Counted from the stretch's first letter, positions 1 to 9,015 are shown. The stretch is DNA of 33,688 nucleotides from Candidatus Sulfotelmatobacter sp. (GCA_030038255.1 JASHPH010000405.1:1-33688), one strand, 5' to 3'. The notes: a model not told the origin generated them from the letters alone. Numbers and translations are program-made.

Positions 1-596
1 GCGATGATCCACGGGTAAAAGTAGTGAAGTCTTTTTTCGATCTTCTCCACGCCCGGCCGCAGGCGCGAATCGAAATACCACAGCCGTTCCAAGACCGGCG
101 GAATATTTTCGATGGCCAGCGGAATCATGGCGTAGATCGACATGCAGATCGCCACCTCGGCCAGGGGCGAGTGCATGTTCCATCTCCACGGGAAAACGAT
201 CCAATAGAAGTTCCACGGGCGCCCAGCATCGATGCCGAGCAACGCCAGACCGCAGGCATAGGCCAGGAAGCTGGTCAGCAGCGCCATGCGCATCAAGGCA
301 TGGAGTTTCTTGCGGCGGAAGACCCACGCGGCAATTCCCACCGCGAATGCGCCCGAACCTAGCGCGGTCAGCACCATCACGTTGAAGGTCTTCCAGATGC
401 CCCAGCCAAATGCGTCATTCATGCCGCTGACCGGTCCCAGCCCGGCCAGTTCGCGATACGCCGTGAGCACCAGAGCCACCATCACGAGCACCGACAGTCC
501 GACGAAGAATCCGTTGATCACGGGGAATCCGTACACCGGCACGCCTCGTTCCCAGCGGGTACTGGTGCGATCGACATCTGCCGCTGTGCTGCTCAT
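1..596 (-). CDS. hybB: HybB-type hydrogenase integral membrane subunit (NrfD family), partial at left edge
   Basis: Read on the minus strand from an ATG at 596, giving 198 visible codons; the C-terminal part runs off the window. The product starts MSSTAADVDRTS and has long hydrophobic stretches beginning at about residues 25-45, 65-85 and 95-115. It contains the run GRPWNFYWIVFPWRWNMHSP, typical of NrfD/HybB quinone-reactive membrane subunits. In Hyb hydrogenases this subunit passes electrons from the ferredoxin-like HybA to the quinone pool. Its start overlaps the hybA stop by 4 bases (ATGA), indicating translational coupling in the order hybO-hybA-hybB. The large catalytic subunit (hybC) would be expected next, outside the window. 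Family assignment is strong; the exact hydrogenase subgroup is inferred. Confidence 0.88.
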   Translation of the reverse strand, partial: MSSTAADVDRTSTRWERGVPVYGFPVINGFFVGLSVLVMVALVLTAYRELAGLGPVSGMNDAFGWGIWKTFNVMVLTALGSGAFAVGIAAWVFRRKKLHALMRMALLTSFLAYACGLALLGIDAGRPWNFYWIVFPWRWNMHSPLAEVAICMSIYAMIPLAIENIPPVLERLWYFDSRLRPGVEKIEKRLHYFYPWII

Positions 597-1519
597 AGTT
601 GCGCCCTCAGTCCGGTCTGTTGCTCACGTTCGTGCGCTTCCGCTTCATGTCCCTTGAGGTTCTTTCGAATCACCTGCACAAGGCCCGCATAGAGCACAGC
701 CGGCAACGCGAAGTACTGATAGAAGCGCCGCTGCCAGCGCAGGGTTTTCGCCGGAACGGACTCCGGCCCCAGTTCCGGCAGGCCCAGCTTCTCGAACGGA
801 ACATGGGAGAGATACAGAGCCTGCGTGCCGCCGTTGTCGGTCTCGCCATAAACGCGATTCTGGTAGTAACGGCCGGGGCTGTTTTGGATTCTCCGCTTCG
901 CTTCCAGCAACAAGACAGGGCGTGGCCCAAAGATCACGGCGCCGGTCGGGCAAACACTGGTGCACCCCGGCTTCAGACCTTGCGCCAGTCGATGACTGCA
1001 CAGTTCGCACTTGGTCACCCGCGGATTGAAACCTACCCACTGGAAGCGCGGGATGTGGTACGGGCACGTGATCGTGCAGTAGCGGCAGCCAATGCATTCG
1101 TTGGCGGACCAGTTGATGATCCCCGATTCCGGATCCTTGTGTAGCGCCTGGAACGGACATCCCGCCGCGCACGCCGGATCGAGGCAATGCATGCACTGCC
1201 GCTTCACGAACGAGAATTCGGAACCATCCTCCGGCTTGTACAGCTTGATAACGTTGCGGGTGAGATCGTTCAAGTCCGACGGCGCCTGGTGCAGCGCATC
1301 GCGGCGCGTGTCGGGTGCAGTGTCGTTGGCTTCCGCGCAACCGGCCACGCAGGCCTTGCAGCCGATGCAGATGGTCGCATCGTAGAGTAAGCCGACCGCC
1401 GCGCTGGGAACCGGGATCGTTTCCGCTTTCAGCGCTTCGCTGCCGACTGTAACGGCAACCGCCGCCGGCACTCCCGCCTTGGCGATGCCCGTGATCAGTT
1501 CTCGCCGAGTGATGGCCAC
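593..1519 (-). CDS. hybA: HybA-type hydrogenase iron-sulfur electron-transfer subunit
   Basis: A 308-residue ferredoxin-like protein with sixteen Cys in four groups (about residues 51-61, 109-121, 142-152, 171-190), enough for four 4Fe-4S clusters. Motifs include CIGCKACVAGC, CMHCLDPACAAGCP and CIGCRYCTITCP. The N-terminus carries an RR pair (TRRELI) followed by a hydrophobic Ala/Val run, so Tat export is likely. A hydrophobic segment near residues 270-287 could anchor the C-terminus, as in HybA. The start is GTG at 1519 with AGAGGA upstream, one base after the hybO stop. It wires the HybO clusters to the membrane subunit HybB. The family's role in H2 uptake is established; the quinone link here is inferred from gene order. 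Confidence 0.9.
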   Translation of the reverse strand: MAITRRELITGIAKAGVPAAVAVTVGSEALKAETIPVPSAAVGLLYDATICIGCKACVAGCAEANDTAPDTRRDALHQAPSDLNDLTRNVIKLYKPEDGSEFSFVKRQCMHCLDPACAAGCPFQALHKDPESGIINWSANECIGCRYCTITCPYHIPRFQWVGFNPRVTKCELCSHRLAQGLKPGCTSVCPTGAVIFGPRPVLLLEAKRRIQNSPGRYYQNRVYGETDNGGTQALYLSHVPFEKLGLPELGPESVPAKTLRWQRRFYQYFALPAVLYAGLVQVIRKNLKGHEAEAHEREQQTGLRAQL

Positions 1520-1520
1520 G

Positions 1521-2717
1521 TCAGTCCTCTTTCTTGCCGTTGGGCTTAGCTTTCAGCTTCTCTGCGTGCGCAATATCGGCAGATATGCGCGCCACGCCCG
1601 CTTCCGTGCTGCTTTGGAATCGCTGCGACGCTACCCAGGCTGCCCCGCCGACGGCTCCCGCGATCGCACCGACCAAGGCGGCCGCGCCGACTTTCAACCC
1701 GCCCGCCGTGCTGTAGATGGGCGGATACGTCTCCGGCGGCGTGGCCAGATGGATCGGCACTGTTTCCAACGTTCCCATCTTCCACACCACGTTCTTTTCC
1801 GTGCACCCGAGGCAGGGCACGCCGGTTCCGATCGGCCAAACGCCCGGCACCTCGTTGAAGTGGCGCGTGGAGCAGGCAGCATGCGTGACCGGCCCTTTGC
1901 AGCCGAGCTTGTACAGGCACCAGCCTTTGCGGTGTCCCTCGTCGCCGAACGCGGTCGCGAATCGCCCGGCATCGAAATGCGCTCGGCGCGGGCAGTTTTC
2001 GTGAATCACCCGCTCATACGCGAATTTTGGCCGTTTGAACTCGTCCATCTCCGGCAGCCGGCCCATGGTCACGTATTCCAGAACCACGGCCAGCAGGTTG
2101 TACGGATTGGGAGGGCAACCAGGCAGATTGACAATCGGTTTGCCGGAAACTACCGAGTCCACGCCCACCGCGCCCGTGGGATTCGGATCGGCCGACGGCA
2201 CGCCGCCCCACGATGCGCAGGAACCAATTGCGATGACTGCCGCCGCCTGCGAAGACACCTCCTTCGCAACTTGGATGGCCGGCTTGCTCGCCAGCTCCAT
2301 GAACACGCCATTGTCGTTGGCGGGGATCGCTCCCTCCACCACCAGCACATACTTGCCGGCGTTATCTTCAATCGCGGACTTGAGCGCCGCCTCCGCCTGG
2401 GCGCCCGAAGCCGCCATCAGGGTCTCGTGGTAATCCAGCGAGATTACGTCCAGGATCAGATGGGCAACGTCGGGAGCGGATGTGCGCAGCAGCGTTTCCG
2501 TGCATCCCGTGCAGTCCTGGAAATGCAGCCAGATGGCGGACGGACGGCGCGCCTTCCCGATAATCTTCGCCACTTGCGCCGCCGTGGCCTTGCGGGTCAG
2601 GCTCAAGCCGACGGGCGCGGCGATCATGAGTTTGGTGCAAAGTTCCAGAAAACTGCGGCGGGATACTCCACTTTTTTGCAGATGAGCTGCAATTGTTTCT
2701 TTCTCGCCTGTCGACAT
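1521..2717 (-). CDS. hybO: [NiFe] hydrogenase small subunit, Tat-exported
   Basis: The start is set at the ATG at 2717 because GGGAGA lies just upstream and the Tat motif SRRSFLE then falls at residues 19-25. The frame stays open to 2816, but that extension is probably leader. The 398-residue product has the proximal-cluster CTGC (69-72), GSCASWGG and PGCPPNP, the distal-cluster His/Cys set (IHENC, KGWC, LGC) and the medial 3Fe-4S set (AACS, PCLGC). A hydrophobic Ala/Gly/Val segment near the C-terminus should anchor it in the membrane. It transfers electrons from the Ni-Fe site in the missing large subunit to HybA. No maturation (hyp) genes are in the window. Confidence 0.93.
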   Translation of the reverse strand: MSTGEKETIAAHLQKSGVSRRSFLELCTKLMIAAPVGLSLTRKATAAQVAKIIGKARRPSAIWLHFQDCTGCTETLLRTSAPDVAHLILDVISLDYHETLMAASGAQAEAALKSAIEDNAGKYVLVVEGAIPANDNGVFMELASKPAIQVAKEVSSQAAAVIAIGSCASWGGVPSADPNPTGAVGVDSVVSGKPIVNLPGCPPNPYNLLAVVLEYVTMGRLPEMDEFKRPKFAYERVIHENCPRRAHFDAGRFATAFGDEGHRKGWCLYKLGCKGPVTHAACSTRHFNEVPGVWPIGTGVPCLGCTEKNVVWKMGTLETVPIHLATPPETYPPIYSTAGGLKVGAAALVGAIAGAVGGAAWVASQRFQSSTEAGVARISADIAHAEKLKAKPNGKKED

Positions 2718-2730
2718 AGACAGTCTCCCT

Positions 2731-2776
2731 TGCGTCGTGGCCATCGTGCGTCGTGGCCGTCGCGCCGTGGCGATCA
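2731..2776. repeat. 16-bp tandem repeat in hybO leader
   Basis: Two near-identical 16-base units, TGCGTCGTGGCCATCG (2731-2746) and TGCGTCGTGGCCGTCG (2747-2762), are followed by a degenerate third unit. They sit 14 to 59 bases upstream of the hybO start codon, in the probable 5' untranslated leader. Confidence 0.8.
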
Positions 2777-2810
2777 ATGGATCAGCCGGAACACAGCCAC
2801 GGAGTTTCCC

Positions 2811-2831
2811 CGGCATTCCGGGAGAATGCCG
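2811..2831. other. Hairpin in hybO leader
   Basis: CGGCATTC and GAATGCCG form a perfect 8-bp stem around a 5-base loop, about 95 bases upstream of the hybO start. It could be an RNA stability or regulatory element. No T-run follows, so it is not a canonical terminator. Confidence 0.45.
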
Positions 2832-3069
2832 CGGAGACGGCGCAACTGTCCCGGTCTCTTGATTCGGCTAGATTGAGGACCGTCGGTGGGACTGGCAGGG
2901 ATGTCTGGTGATGGATGGATTATGAAAGCTTATGAAAGTAATGGTTACCAGTAGCGTACCTGATCCCGTCTAGTCTTCCGACGCCTCCCTTCCCGGACAT
3001 ACAAAACGTCTGCTCGTCAGGCCAATCAGCCGAATGCAACGTTTATGCTTGATTCACAAAGAGAGCCAC

Positions 3070-3085
3070 AGTGACCAAAATCACA
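3070..3085. promoter_or_regulatory. CRP/FNR-family-like palindromic operator
   Basis: AGTGACCAAAATCACA has half-sites AGTGA and TCACA separated by six bases, matching the CRP consensus TGTGA-N6-TCACA at nine of ten positions. It lies about 350 bases upstream of hybO. Regulation of the hydrogenase by a CRP/FNR-type protein is an inference; no such regulator is encoded in the window. Confidence 0.4.
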
Positions 3086-3201
3086 CAAGGGAGTGATTAG
3101 AAATTACCGATCAAGGACGAGGAAAAATCATTGCGGGCCAGGCATACGTGCGCGGTGAAGAAAGGGTGCAGCGGTGTAAAAAACGAGGAAGCTGCGGTTC
3201 C

Positions 3202-4590
3202 CTACTCGCCCCCGACGGTAAGGCCGTCCACGCAGATGGTGGGACAAGCCACAGACCCGCGAAATTCCAGGTCGTTGGCGATATCGGAGATGTTGAAGAA
3301 CAGCTCTTTCAGATTTCCCGCCACCGTGATTTCTTCCACGGGATAGGCCAGCTCGCCGCCAGAAATCCACAAGCCCGACGCCCCACGCGAGTAATCACCC
3401 GTGACCAGATTCGCGCCGCTGCCGAGAAATTCCGTGACGTAAAGACCTTCTCTAATCCCCGCGATCAACTCTCTCGGCGTCTTTGCACCTGGTTGCAGGA
3501 AATAATTTCCCGGGCCGATGCCGGGAGTACCCGCCAGTCCCCGCGAGGCGTTGGCGGTCGTTTGCAGACCCAGTTTTTTCGCCGTGTAGGTGTTCAACAG
3601 GTACGACTTCAGCACCCCATTTTCGATGACGACCGTTCGCCGCGTTGGAATGCCTTCTGCGTCGAATGGGCTGGTGCCAAAGCCGCCGGGCATGGTGCCG
3701 TCGTCAATGACGGTCACATTATCGCCGGCGATCTTCTGTCCCAGCTTGCCCGCAAGAAACGACGCCCCGCGGTAGACCGAGTCTCCGTTGATGCCTTCGA
3801 AAATGTGTTCGAGGATCGAAGTCGAAATCATCGGATCGAACACGACCGGAACTTTTGCGGTCTTCACCTTCCGTGCGCCCAGCCGGCGCAGCGTGCGCTC
3901 CGCGGCCACTTTGCCCACGTGCTCCGGAGCGTCGAGCTTTTTCAGTGTGCGCGCCACTGAATACCAGTAGTCGCGCTGCATGGCTCCGTCTTCGGTCTGC
4001 GCGATCGGCACCGCCGCCACCGAGCAGTACGAACGCTTGTACTCACCGACGAATCCGTGCGAGTTGGCCAGAACCTTGTGGCCCGTTGCGGCATCGAATG
4101 ATCCGCCCTCCGAATTCTTGATCCGCGGATCGAAGTCGAGCGCAGCTTTTTCCGCGCGCCGCGCGTAATCAATGCGCTCCGGCCCGGGCAGTGAGTAGAC
4201 GTCTTCGTGGTAGAGATCCAGATTGCCCTGCAGTTGCCCGAGTTGCGACGCATCAGGAATCCCGGCAAAGGGATCTTCCGATGTGATCTTCGCCAACTCC
4301 AGCGCGGACTTCACCATGCGGTCGAGACCCTCGCGGGAAAAGTCGCTGGAGTACGTGCTGGCCGCACGCTGTCCAAAGAAAACCCGCACGCCGATGGATT
4401 TCGACCCTGATTCTTTCAGCGTTTCCACCTGCCCGAGGCGCACCAGCGTGGAGAACTCATCCCCTTCGCGCACCACGCACTCCGCGGCCGTAGCGCTGCC
4501 TTTCATCGCGCGAGCGACGATGTCAGCGGCGAGGGACTTAAGATCCGTGGTGGATTGCTGGCCGCGAGTTTCGAGTTCAGTTGAGGGCAT
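3202..4590 (-). CDS. pmbA: TldE/PmbA-family metalloprotease partner protein
   Basis: A 462-residue protein of the TldD/PmbA (peptidase U62) family, close to the usual 440-460 residues. Family signatures include the N-terminal AECVVREGDEFS region, VRVFFGQRAASTYSSD, and C-terminal GLWISGGELAYPVEEITVAGNL. It lacks the HExxxH metal site, as expected for the TldE half. TldD and TldE form a heterodimeric zinc protease that degrades unfolded peptides and, in E. coli, processes microcin B17 and the CcdA antitoxin. It lies downstream of tldD on the same strand with a 117-base gap that carries small repeats. No RiPP precursor was seen nearby, so a general proteolytic role is most likely. Confidence 0.93.
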   Translation of the reverse strand: MPSTELETRGQQSTTDLKSLAADIVARAMKGSATAAECVVREGDEFSTLVRLGQVETLKESGSKSIGVRVFFGQRAASTYSSDFSREGLDRMVKSALELAKITSEDPFAGIPDASQLGQLQGNLDLYHEDVYSLPGPERIDYARRAEKAALDFDPRIKNSEGGSFDAATGHKVLANSHGFVGEYKRSYCSVAAVPIAQTEDGAMQRDYWYSVARTLKKLDAPEHVGKVAAERTLRRLGARKVKTAKVPVVFDPMISTSILEHIFEGINGDSVYRGASFLAGKLGQKIAGDNVTVIDDGTMPGGFGTSPFDAEGIPTRRTVVIENGVLKSYLLNTYTAKKLGLQTTANASRGLAGTPGIGPGNYFLQPGAKTPRELIAGIREGLYVTEFLGSGANLVTGDYSRGASGLWISGGELAYPVEEITVAGNLKELFFNISDIANDLEFRGSVACPTICVDGLTVGGE

Positions 4591-4601
4591 AGAGAAATCT
4601 T

Positions 4602-4626
4602 AAACCGCAGAGGACGCAAAGCGCGC
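4602..4626. repeat. Dispersed repeat fragment between tldD and tldE
   Basis: The segment reading AACCGCAGAGGACGCAAAG resembles a short intergenic motif that I recall as common in acidobacterial genomes. Only one copy was seen in this window, so its repeat status rests on memory rather than on sequence shown here. Confidence 0.3.
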
Positions 4627-4668
4627 CGAGGGAACGCACGAGCCCGCGTTCGCTCAGGATCATCTAAT

Positions 4669-4698
4669 GAATCCGTGTGAATCCGCGTTGATCCGTGG
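4669..4698. repeat. Three-unit 10-bp tandem repeat between tldD and tldE
   Basis: Units GAATCCGTGT, GAATCCGCGT and TGATCCGTGG lie head to tail in the 117-base gap between tldD and tldE. They are just downstream of the tldD stop in the transcribed direction. Confidence 0.75.
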
Positions 4699-4707
4699 CG
4701 AAGAAGT

Positions 4708-6189
4708 TCACTGCATGAACGCGCCAGGATCTTTTCGTGCCGTCCCGCCAACGGTGAGCCGGTCGACCTTCAAAGTCGGGATGCCAACGCCCACCGGCAC
4801 CGCCTGTCCATCCTTCCCGCAGGTGCCGACGCCTTCGTCGAGCTTCAGATCGTTACCCACCATCGACACGCGCGTCAGCACGTCGGGGCCATTCCCGATC
4901 AGCGTTGCGCCTTTGATCGGCGCCGTAATCTGCCCATTTTCGATCATGTAAGCTTCCGACGCCGAGAAGACGAACTTGCCGTTGGTGATGTCGACCTGCC
5001 CGCCGCCGAAATTCACAGCATATATGCCGTGCTTGACGGAACGAATAATGTCTTCTGGATTGTCGGTACCGGCCAGCATGTACGTATTTGTCATGCGCGG
5101 CATGGGAATGTGCTCATAGCTCTCGCGGCGGCCATTGCCCGTGTCGGCGATGCCCATCAGCCGCGCCGAAAGCTTGTCGCTCAAATATCCCTTCAGAATG
5201 CCTTTTTCAATCAGCACCGTTTCCTGTGTCGGTTCGCCTTCGTCATCCACGTTGAGCGACCCTCGCCGCCACGGCATCGTGCCGTTATCGACCACGGTGC
5301 ATTTTTCGCTGGCTACGCGCTTGCCGACAAGACCCGCAAACGCCGAGGTCTTCTTGCGGTTGAAATCCGCCTCCAGCCCATGTCCCACGGCCTCGTGCAG
5401 AAGCACGCCAGGCCATCCGGGACCGAGAACAACTTCCATCTCGCCCGCCGGGGCTTCACGCGCATCGAGTTGCAGAAGCGCCTGCCGCGCCGCCTCTTTG
5501 GCAAAAAATTCTGGATTCTTCTCGCCGAAAAAGAAGTCGAGCGCCACGCGGCCTCCGCCGCCGGACGTGCCTCGCGCCGAGTTGCCTTCGGTCTTCGCGA
5601 TGCACGACACGTTCATGCGCGCCAGGGGCTGCGAGTCTTCGGCAAAAGTTCCGTCCGAGGCGACCACAAGAATATTCCGCAGCTCGTCGGCGTAGCTGGC
5701 GCGCACTTCCCTGATGCGCGGATCGTACGCCCGCGCCGCTTTGTCAGCCCGCATGACCAGCTCGACCTTGGCGCTGATCTCCGCATCCACCGACGGCAGC
5801 GTGACCGGATACAAACTGCGCGCGGCTGATCTCTGGAAGCCTGCCACCGTCGCCTTCGCCGGGGCGCTGGCGATCAGCGCCGCCGTTCGCGCCGCGTGAA
5901 GAATCCGGTCGGCCGACAGATCGTCGGTGTAGGCATAGCCGGTGCGCTCACCGGAAACCACGCGAACTCCACATCCGGCCGAGATTCCCTGGGACGCCGA
6001 CTTCACCATCGACTCATCCACCATTAGCGACGACGACGAGAGATATTCGAAATAAAGGTCGGCGTAGTCGCCGCCCGCCGAGAGCGCTGCCGCCAGATAG
6101 CGCTCCAGGTCGCGCTCGGTCAGGCCATAGTGCTCGAAGAAAAACCGCTGCTTGTCGCTATTCACAGGAATATTCACGGGAAGGTTCAC
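4708..6189 (-). CDS. tldD: TldD-family zinc metalloprotease
   Basis: A 493-residue protein carrying the TldD zinc motif HEAVGHGLE at about residues 265-273 (HExxxH) and the C-terminal metal-ligand region GTCGKDGQAVPVG with Cys near 457. Length matches TldD (about 480). It pairs with the downstream TldE/PmbA to make the active protease. The start is GTG at 6189, but in-frame GTGs also occur at residues 5 and 9, so the first few residues are uncertain. It is the first gene of a two-gene minus-strand operon. Confidence 0.95.
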   Translation of the reverse strand: MNLPVNIPVNSDKQRFFFEHYGLTERDLERYLAAALSAGGDYADLYFEYLSSSSLMVDESMVKSASQGISAGCGVRVVSGERTGYAYTDDLSADRILHAARTAALIASAPAKATVAGFQRSAARSLYPVTLPSVDAEISAKVELVMRADKAARAYDPRIREVRASYADELRNILVVASDGTFAEDSQPLARMNVSCIAKTEGNSARGTSGGGGRVALDFFFGEKNPEFFAKEAARQALLQLDAREAPAGEMEVVLGPGWPGVLLHEAVGHGLEADFNRKKTSAFAGLVGKRVASEKCTVVDNGTMPWRRGSLNVDDEGEPTQETVLIEKGILKGYLSDKLSARLMGIADTGNGRRESYEHIPMPRMTNTYMLAGTDNPEDIIRSVKHGIYAVNFGGGQVDITNGKFVFSASEAYMIENGQITAPIKGATLIGNGPDVLTRVSMVGNDLKLDEGVGTCGKDGQAVPVGVGIPTLKVDRLTVGGTARKDPGAFMQ

Positions 6190-6358
6190 GCAAATTAGAT
6201 GCCGCCGAGTTCAGCCACGACTCGAAGGCTGGAGCCCACTTCGCAATTATCCCATACAGAAGTGGCCGCGGCCTCACTGGAGCTCTCTTCCACATCTCTG
6301 GCGATAACCATGGTCACTCGTCACAGACAGGCCGGCCCGCAAGTCGGACAATGCCCTC

Positions 6359-7653
6359 ATGACGCCCGAAAACCTCACGCGCACGCTGCAGGACTTTCTC
6401 GCCGAAGCTTCGGGCGCGGTCGTACTCGAAGACGGCGCCGTCGTCTACGACTTGGCCCGGGCAGCGGCGTCGACCTGGAAAAATCCTTTGGCCCCATCTA
6501 CGCTCGCGGGCTGTTGCGCAAGGGCCAGACCGCCTTCGCGGTTCTCGGCGTCAATGCTTCTGAGACGCAGACTTCTATCGATGCCGCCCTGACCTTCGGC
6601 ATCCTCTGGCTCGACGTTTGCCGCAACTCCTCCGCCGACAAGATGCTGGTCGAGGGCCTGCACCTGTTCGTACCGCAAGGCAGCTCGGCGCTCGTGCGCG
6701 AACGGATGGCCAATCTCAACCATGCCGCCGCCAAGTGGAATTTGTTCGAGTTCGACGAGCGCCATGATGCACTGGTCGAAATCGATTGCTCCGATCGTGG
6801 CAACGTGGCCACGCGGCTAGTGCACGCGCCGAACGAAGCAGCCGCGCTCGAAAGGTTCTCGGAGTCGGTTGCGAAGATTCACGAGATTCTGCCCAACTGC
6901 GAAGTCGCGGTACTCTCGTCCGCAGAACTCGCCTTTCGCTGGCGCGGACTCGAATTCGCCCGCGCCCGCCTCGGCGCTGATGCCGCGACCTTCCGCAGCC
7001 GGGAGGAAATCGTTTTTGGAGTCGGGGCGGAAGAGCGCATCCTGGAAGATCGCAACTGGGCTTTCTTCGTCGAACTGCTGACTGCGCTCCGCGACACTCG
7101 CCATCCCTACGGCCCGCGCCACCATCCGCTTTTCCGGCTGCATCCGGAGCGCTGGCTGGAGTCCCTGGTCGTCGCCGACGTCAGTCTTATCGACGAGCGC
7201 CTGGCGGTGGATCCAGCCTCGCGATCGCTTTATTCCCAAGTGCCCGCTTTCTCGGCCGCAGACCGCGCCATGATCGACGTGCTGACCACCACTCGCGACG
7301 GCCGCCTCGCCGTGGTGGAACTCAAGGCCGACGAGGACATCCACCTGCCGCTGCAGGGTCTGGATTACTGGTCGCGTGTCGCGTGGCACCATGCGCGCAA
7401 CGAATTTCCCCGCTTCGGTTACTTTCCGGACCGCGAGCTGTCTGCGGAGGATCCTCTCCTCTTCCTGGTCGCGCCGGCCCTGCACGTTCATCCCGCAACG
7501 GACGTGCTGCTACGTTACATTTCTCCCGAGATCGAGTGGGAACTCGTCGGCATTGACGAGCATTGGCGGGAAGGAGTAAAAGTCGTGTTCCGCAAGCGTC
7601 CGAAGCGAGAATTGCGACTTGGAGACGAATCACACCTCGCTACCGCAAGCTGA
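6359..7653 (+). pseudogene. Frame-disrupted PD-(D/E)XK-like protein
   Basis: Coding signal begins with an ATG at 6359 (MTPENLTRTLQDFLAEASGAVVLED, G/C-rich third positions) in one frame. Between about 6450 and 6470 it passes to the next frame, which then reads DLEKSFGPIYARGLLRKGQT and runs to the stop at 7653. The second frame is open back to 6199, but there it is Arg-rich and looks non-coding. The C-terminal part has IDVLTTTRDGRLAVVELKAD, the Asp...Glu-x-Lys pattern of PD-(D/E)XK nuclease-fold proteins. From memory, acidobacterial relatives carry roughly 100 residues between these two parts, so an internal deletion is possible. Function unknown; nuclease activity is only a fold-based guess. 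An assembly error is an alternative. Confidence 0.6.
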
Positions 7654-8514
7654 GGGCACAGAGCCTCTTAGCACTGGTCAGCTCTTTTGGCGCGTTCAAC
7701 ACCTCTACACCGCGCAATTCCGTCAATGGTTCGCTATCACCGCGCCAACTTCGGTGCTCGCCACGGTGATATTAGTTCTGGGAGACCAAGAGATTCGGGC
7801 AATCGCTCGAACCATTCCGAAGTGGACAGAGCTGCAGCATCCACGCGAGTTGTTAGAGATAACAATACTTCGCTTCGGCGGCTACTTCGTGGCCTGGTTC
7901 CTCGGCTGCTTCGCACTGGCAGGCATCGCGACGATCGTTTGCGGGCTGGATTCAGATGACGAAGACCTGCCTCTCCGCGACAGCCATCAAAGAGCGAGCG
8001 CATTGGAGCACTTTTTTCGCTCGCCGTCGTGACCTTCGTCGCATTTCTGATTGGAATGGCGGCGGCCGGAATCGTGGAATCAGCGATCGTGAAAATTGTT
8101 GGCTGGGCACGCTTCGCTCCTTACAGCTATACCGAGGCGCTGATCGGTACGGTAGTCGTAGCGAGCGTTGTGAGCTGGGTGGGGATGGCGATCCCGCTTG
8201 TGCTACGCGGAGACATGGGAGTATGGGCCGCCCTTAAGAAGAGCCTGGAAGTCGCAGATGGCAATCAGGGTTTCTTAGTTCTGCTGGTCATCGAGTCTAC
8301 GGTTGGTTCGTATGTTGCTTGGTACGCAGCCGGTTATGCCCTGCGATTCGTCCCCACTCCAGTGAGATTGTGGGAATCATACACTTGGATCTCATTGCTC
8401 GTATCCGCTTTGGCGAGTGCAGCCGTTGAACCACCGCTCCTTATCGGGCTCTCTGTCCTGGCTGACGAAGGCTCCAGAAGGACTGAGCCGCCGCCGCCTT
8501 CGCTAGGTGCCTAG
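7619..8514 (+). pseudogene. Multi-pass membrane protein split by a frameshift
   Basis: The first piece (7619-8032, METNHTSLPQAEGTEPLSTG...) and second piece (frame running to 8514) together read as one integral membrane protein. Hydrophobic segments lie near 7725-7790 and 7875-7950 in the first frame and 8010-8130, 8150-8210, 8260-8340 and 8390-8470 in the second. The break lies between 7960 and about 8005: first-frame DLPLRDSHQRA should continue as second-frame SERIGALFSLAVVTFVAFLIG. Without the shift the first product ends SALEHFFRSPS. The ATG overlaps the end of the preceding gene by 35 bases. I do not recognise the family. It may be a real pseudogene or a one-base assembly error. Confidence 0.6.
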
Positions 8515-8523
8515 TTTCGGTCG

Positions 8524-9015
8524 TCACCCCTTCCACGCACCCAGCAGCCGCCGCACATCGACCAACTGCCCGAGATGATAGGCATTGTGATCCGCGACCA
8601 GCAGCGCCTCGCGCAGAATCGTCTGCCCGTCACCCCAGGGAATGCGCGCGAACAGATCAGTCTTTCGGTCCGCCACTAGTTTCTGCATCGCCTTCAGGTC
8701 GCTGCGAAATTGTGCGATGCTCTTGGTCCACGCGGCCGCACTGGGCGGCGCCTCCGTCTTCGGCCAGTAGCCGGCCGACCATTGCGGAGAAATGTGCTTC
8801 GCATTGCGGCTGAACTCGAGAATGTCCCACTGGGCGATACGCAGGTGCTCGAGCAACATCCACGGAGTGTGAGGGAATTTCGCAGGTTTCGCTCCGCGCA
8901 GCTTCGGCGGCAGGCCTTTCACAACGTCGTCGAATCTGGCGTGCGCCCCGCCGCCGCTGAGAAGGTAGAGAAGATGCTGGCGCAGGGACTTGTCCTGATC
9001 TTGGCTCTTGGTCAT
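8524..9015 (-). CDS. DinB-like four-helix-bundle protein
   Basis: A 163-residue protein with the His triad expected for DinB/YfiT metal sites: His57 in [11 protein letters not shown], and His143 and His147 in DHNAYHLGQ. The C-terminal signature [15 protein letters not shown] is typical. Members of this superfamily bind a divalent metal, and some act as thiol-dependent S-transferases; the substrate here is unknown. The start ATG at 9015 is preceded by GGAGGA at good spacing. It precedes the OmpA-type gene on the same strand by 78 bases, but a functional link is not evident. Confidence 0.85.
   Translation of the reverse strand: MTKSQDQDKSLRQHLLYLLSGGGAHARFDDVVKGLPPKLRGAKPAKFPHTPWMLLEHLRIAQWDILEFSRNAKHISPQWSAGYWPKTEAPPSAAAWTKSIAQFRSDLKAMQKLVADRKTDLFARIPWGDGQTILREALLVADHNAYHLGQLVDVRRLLGAWKG

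Larger units (their letters stand above)
2718..3201. promoter_or_regulatory. hyb operon leader/promoter region
   Basis: A gap of 484 bases between hybO and the end of tldE, both on the minus strand, so it should hold the hyb promoter and possibly the tldE terminator. Visible elements are a 16-bp tandem repeat (2731-2776), an 8-bp perfect stem with a 5-base loop (2811-2831) and a CRP/FNR-like palindrome (3070-3085). I could not identify convincing -35/-10 or -24/-12 boxes. No protein-coding gene is supported here. Confidence 0.55.

Noticed and set aside
3202-6189. tldD/tldE as part of a RiPP (microcin-type) cluster
   Set aside because: No precursor peptide, cyclodehydratase or exporter gene is nearby; a general protease role is more likely.
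6359-8514. Nuclease-like plus membrane protein pair as a new defence system
   Set aside because: Both genes are frame-disrupted, lie between housekeeping genes and show no recognised defence partner; the evidence is too thin.
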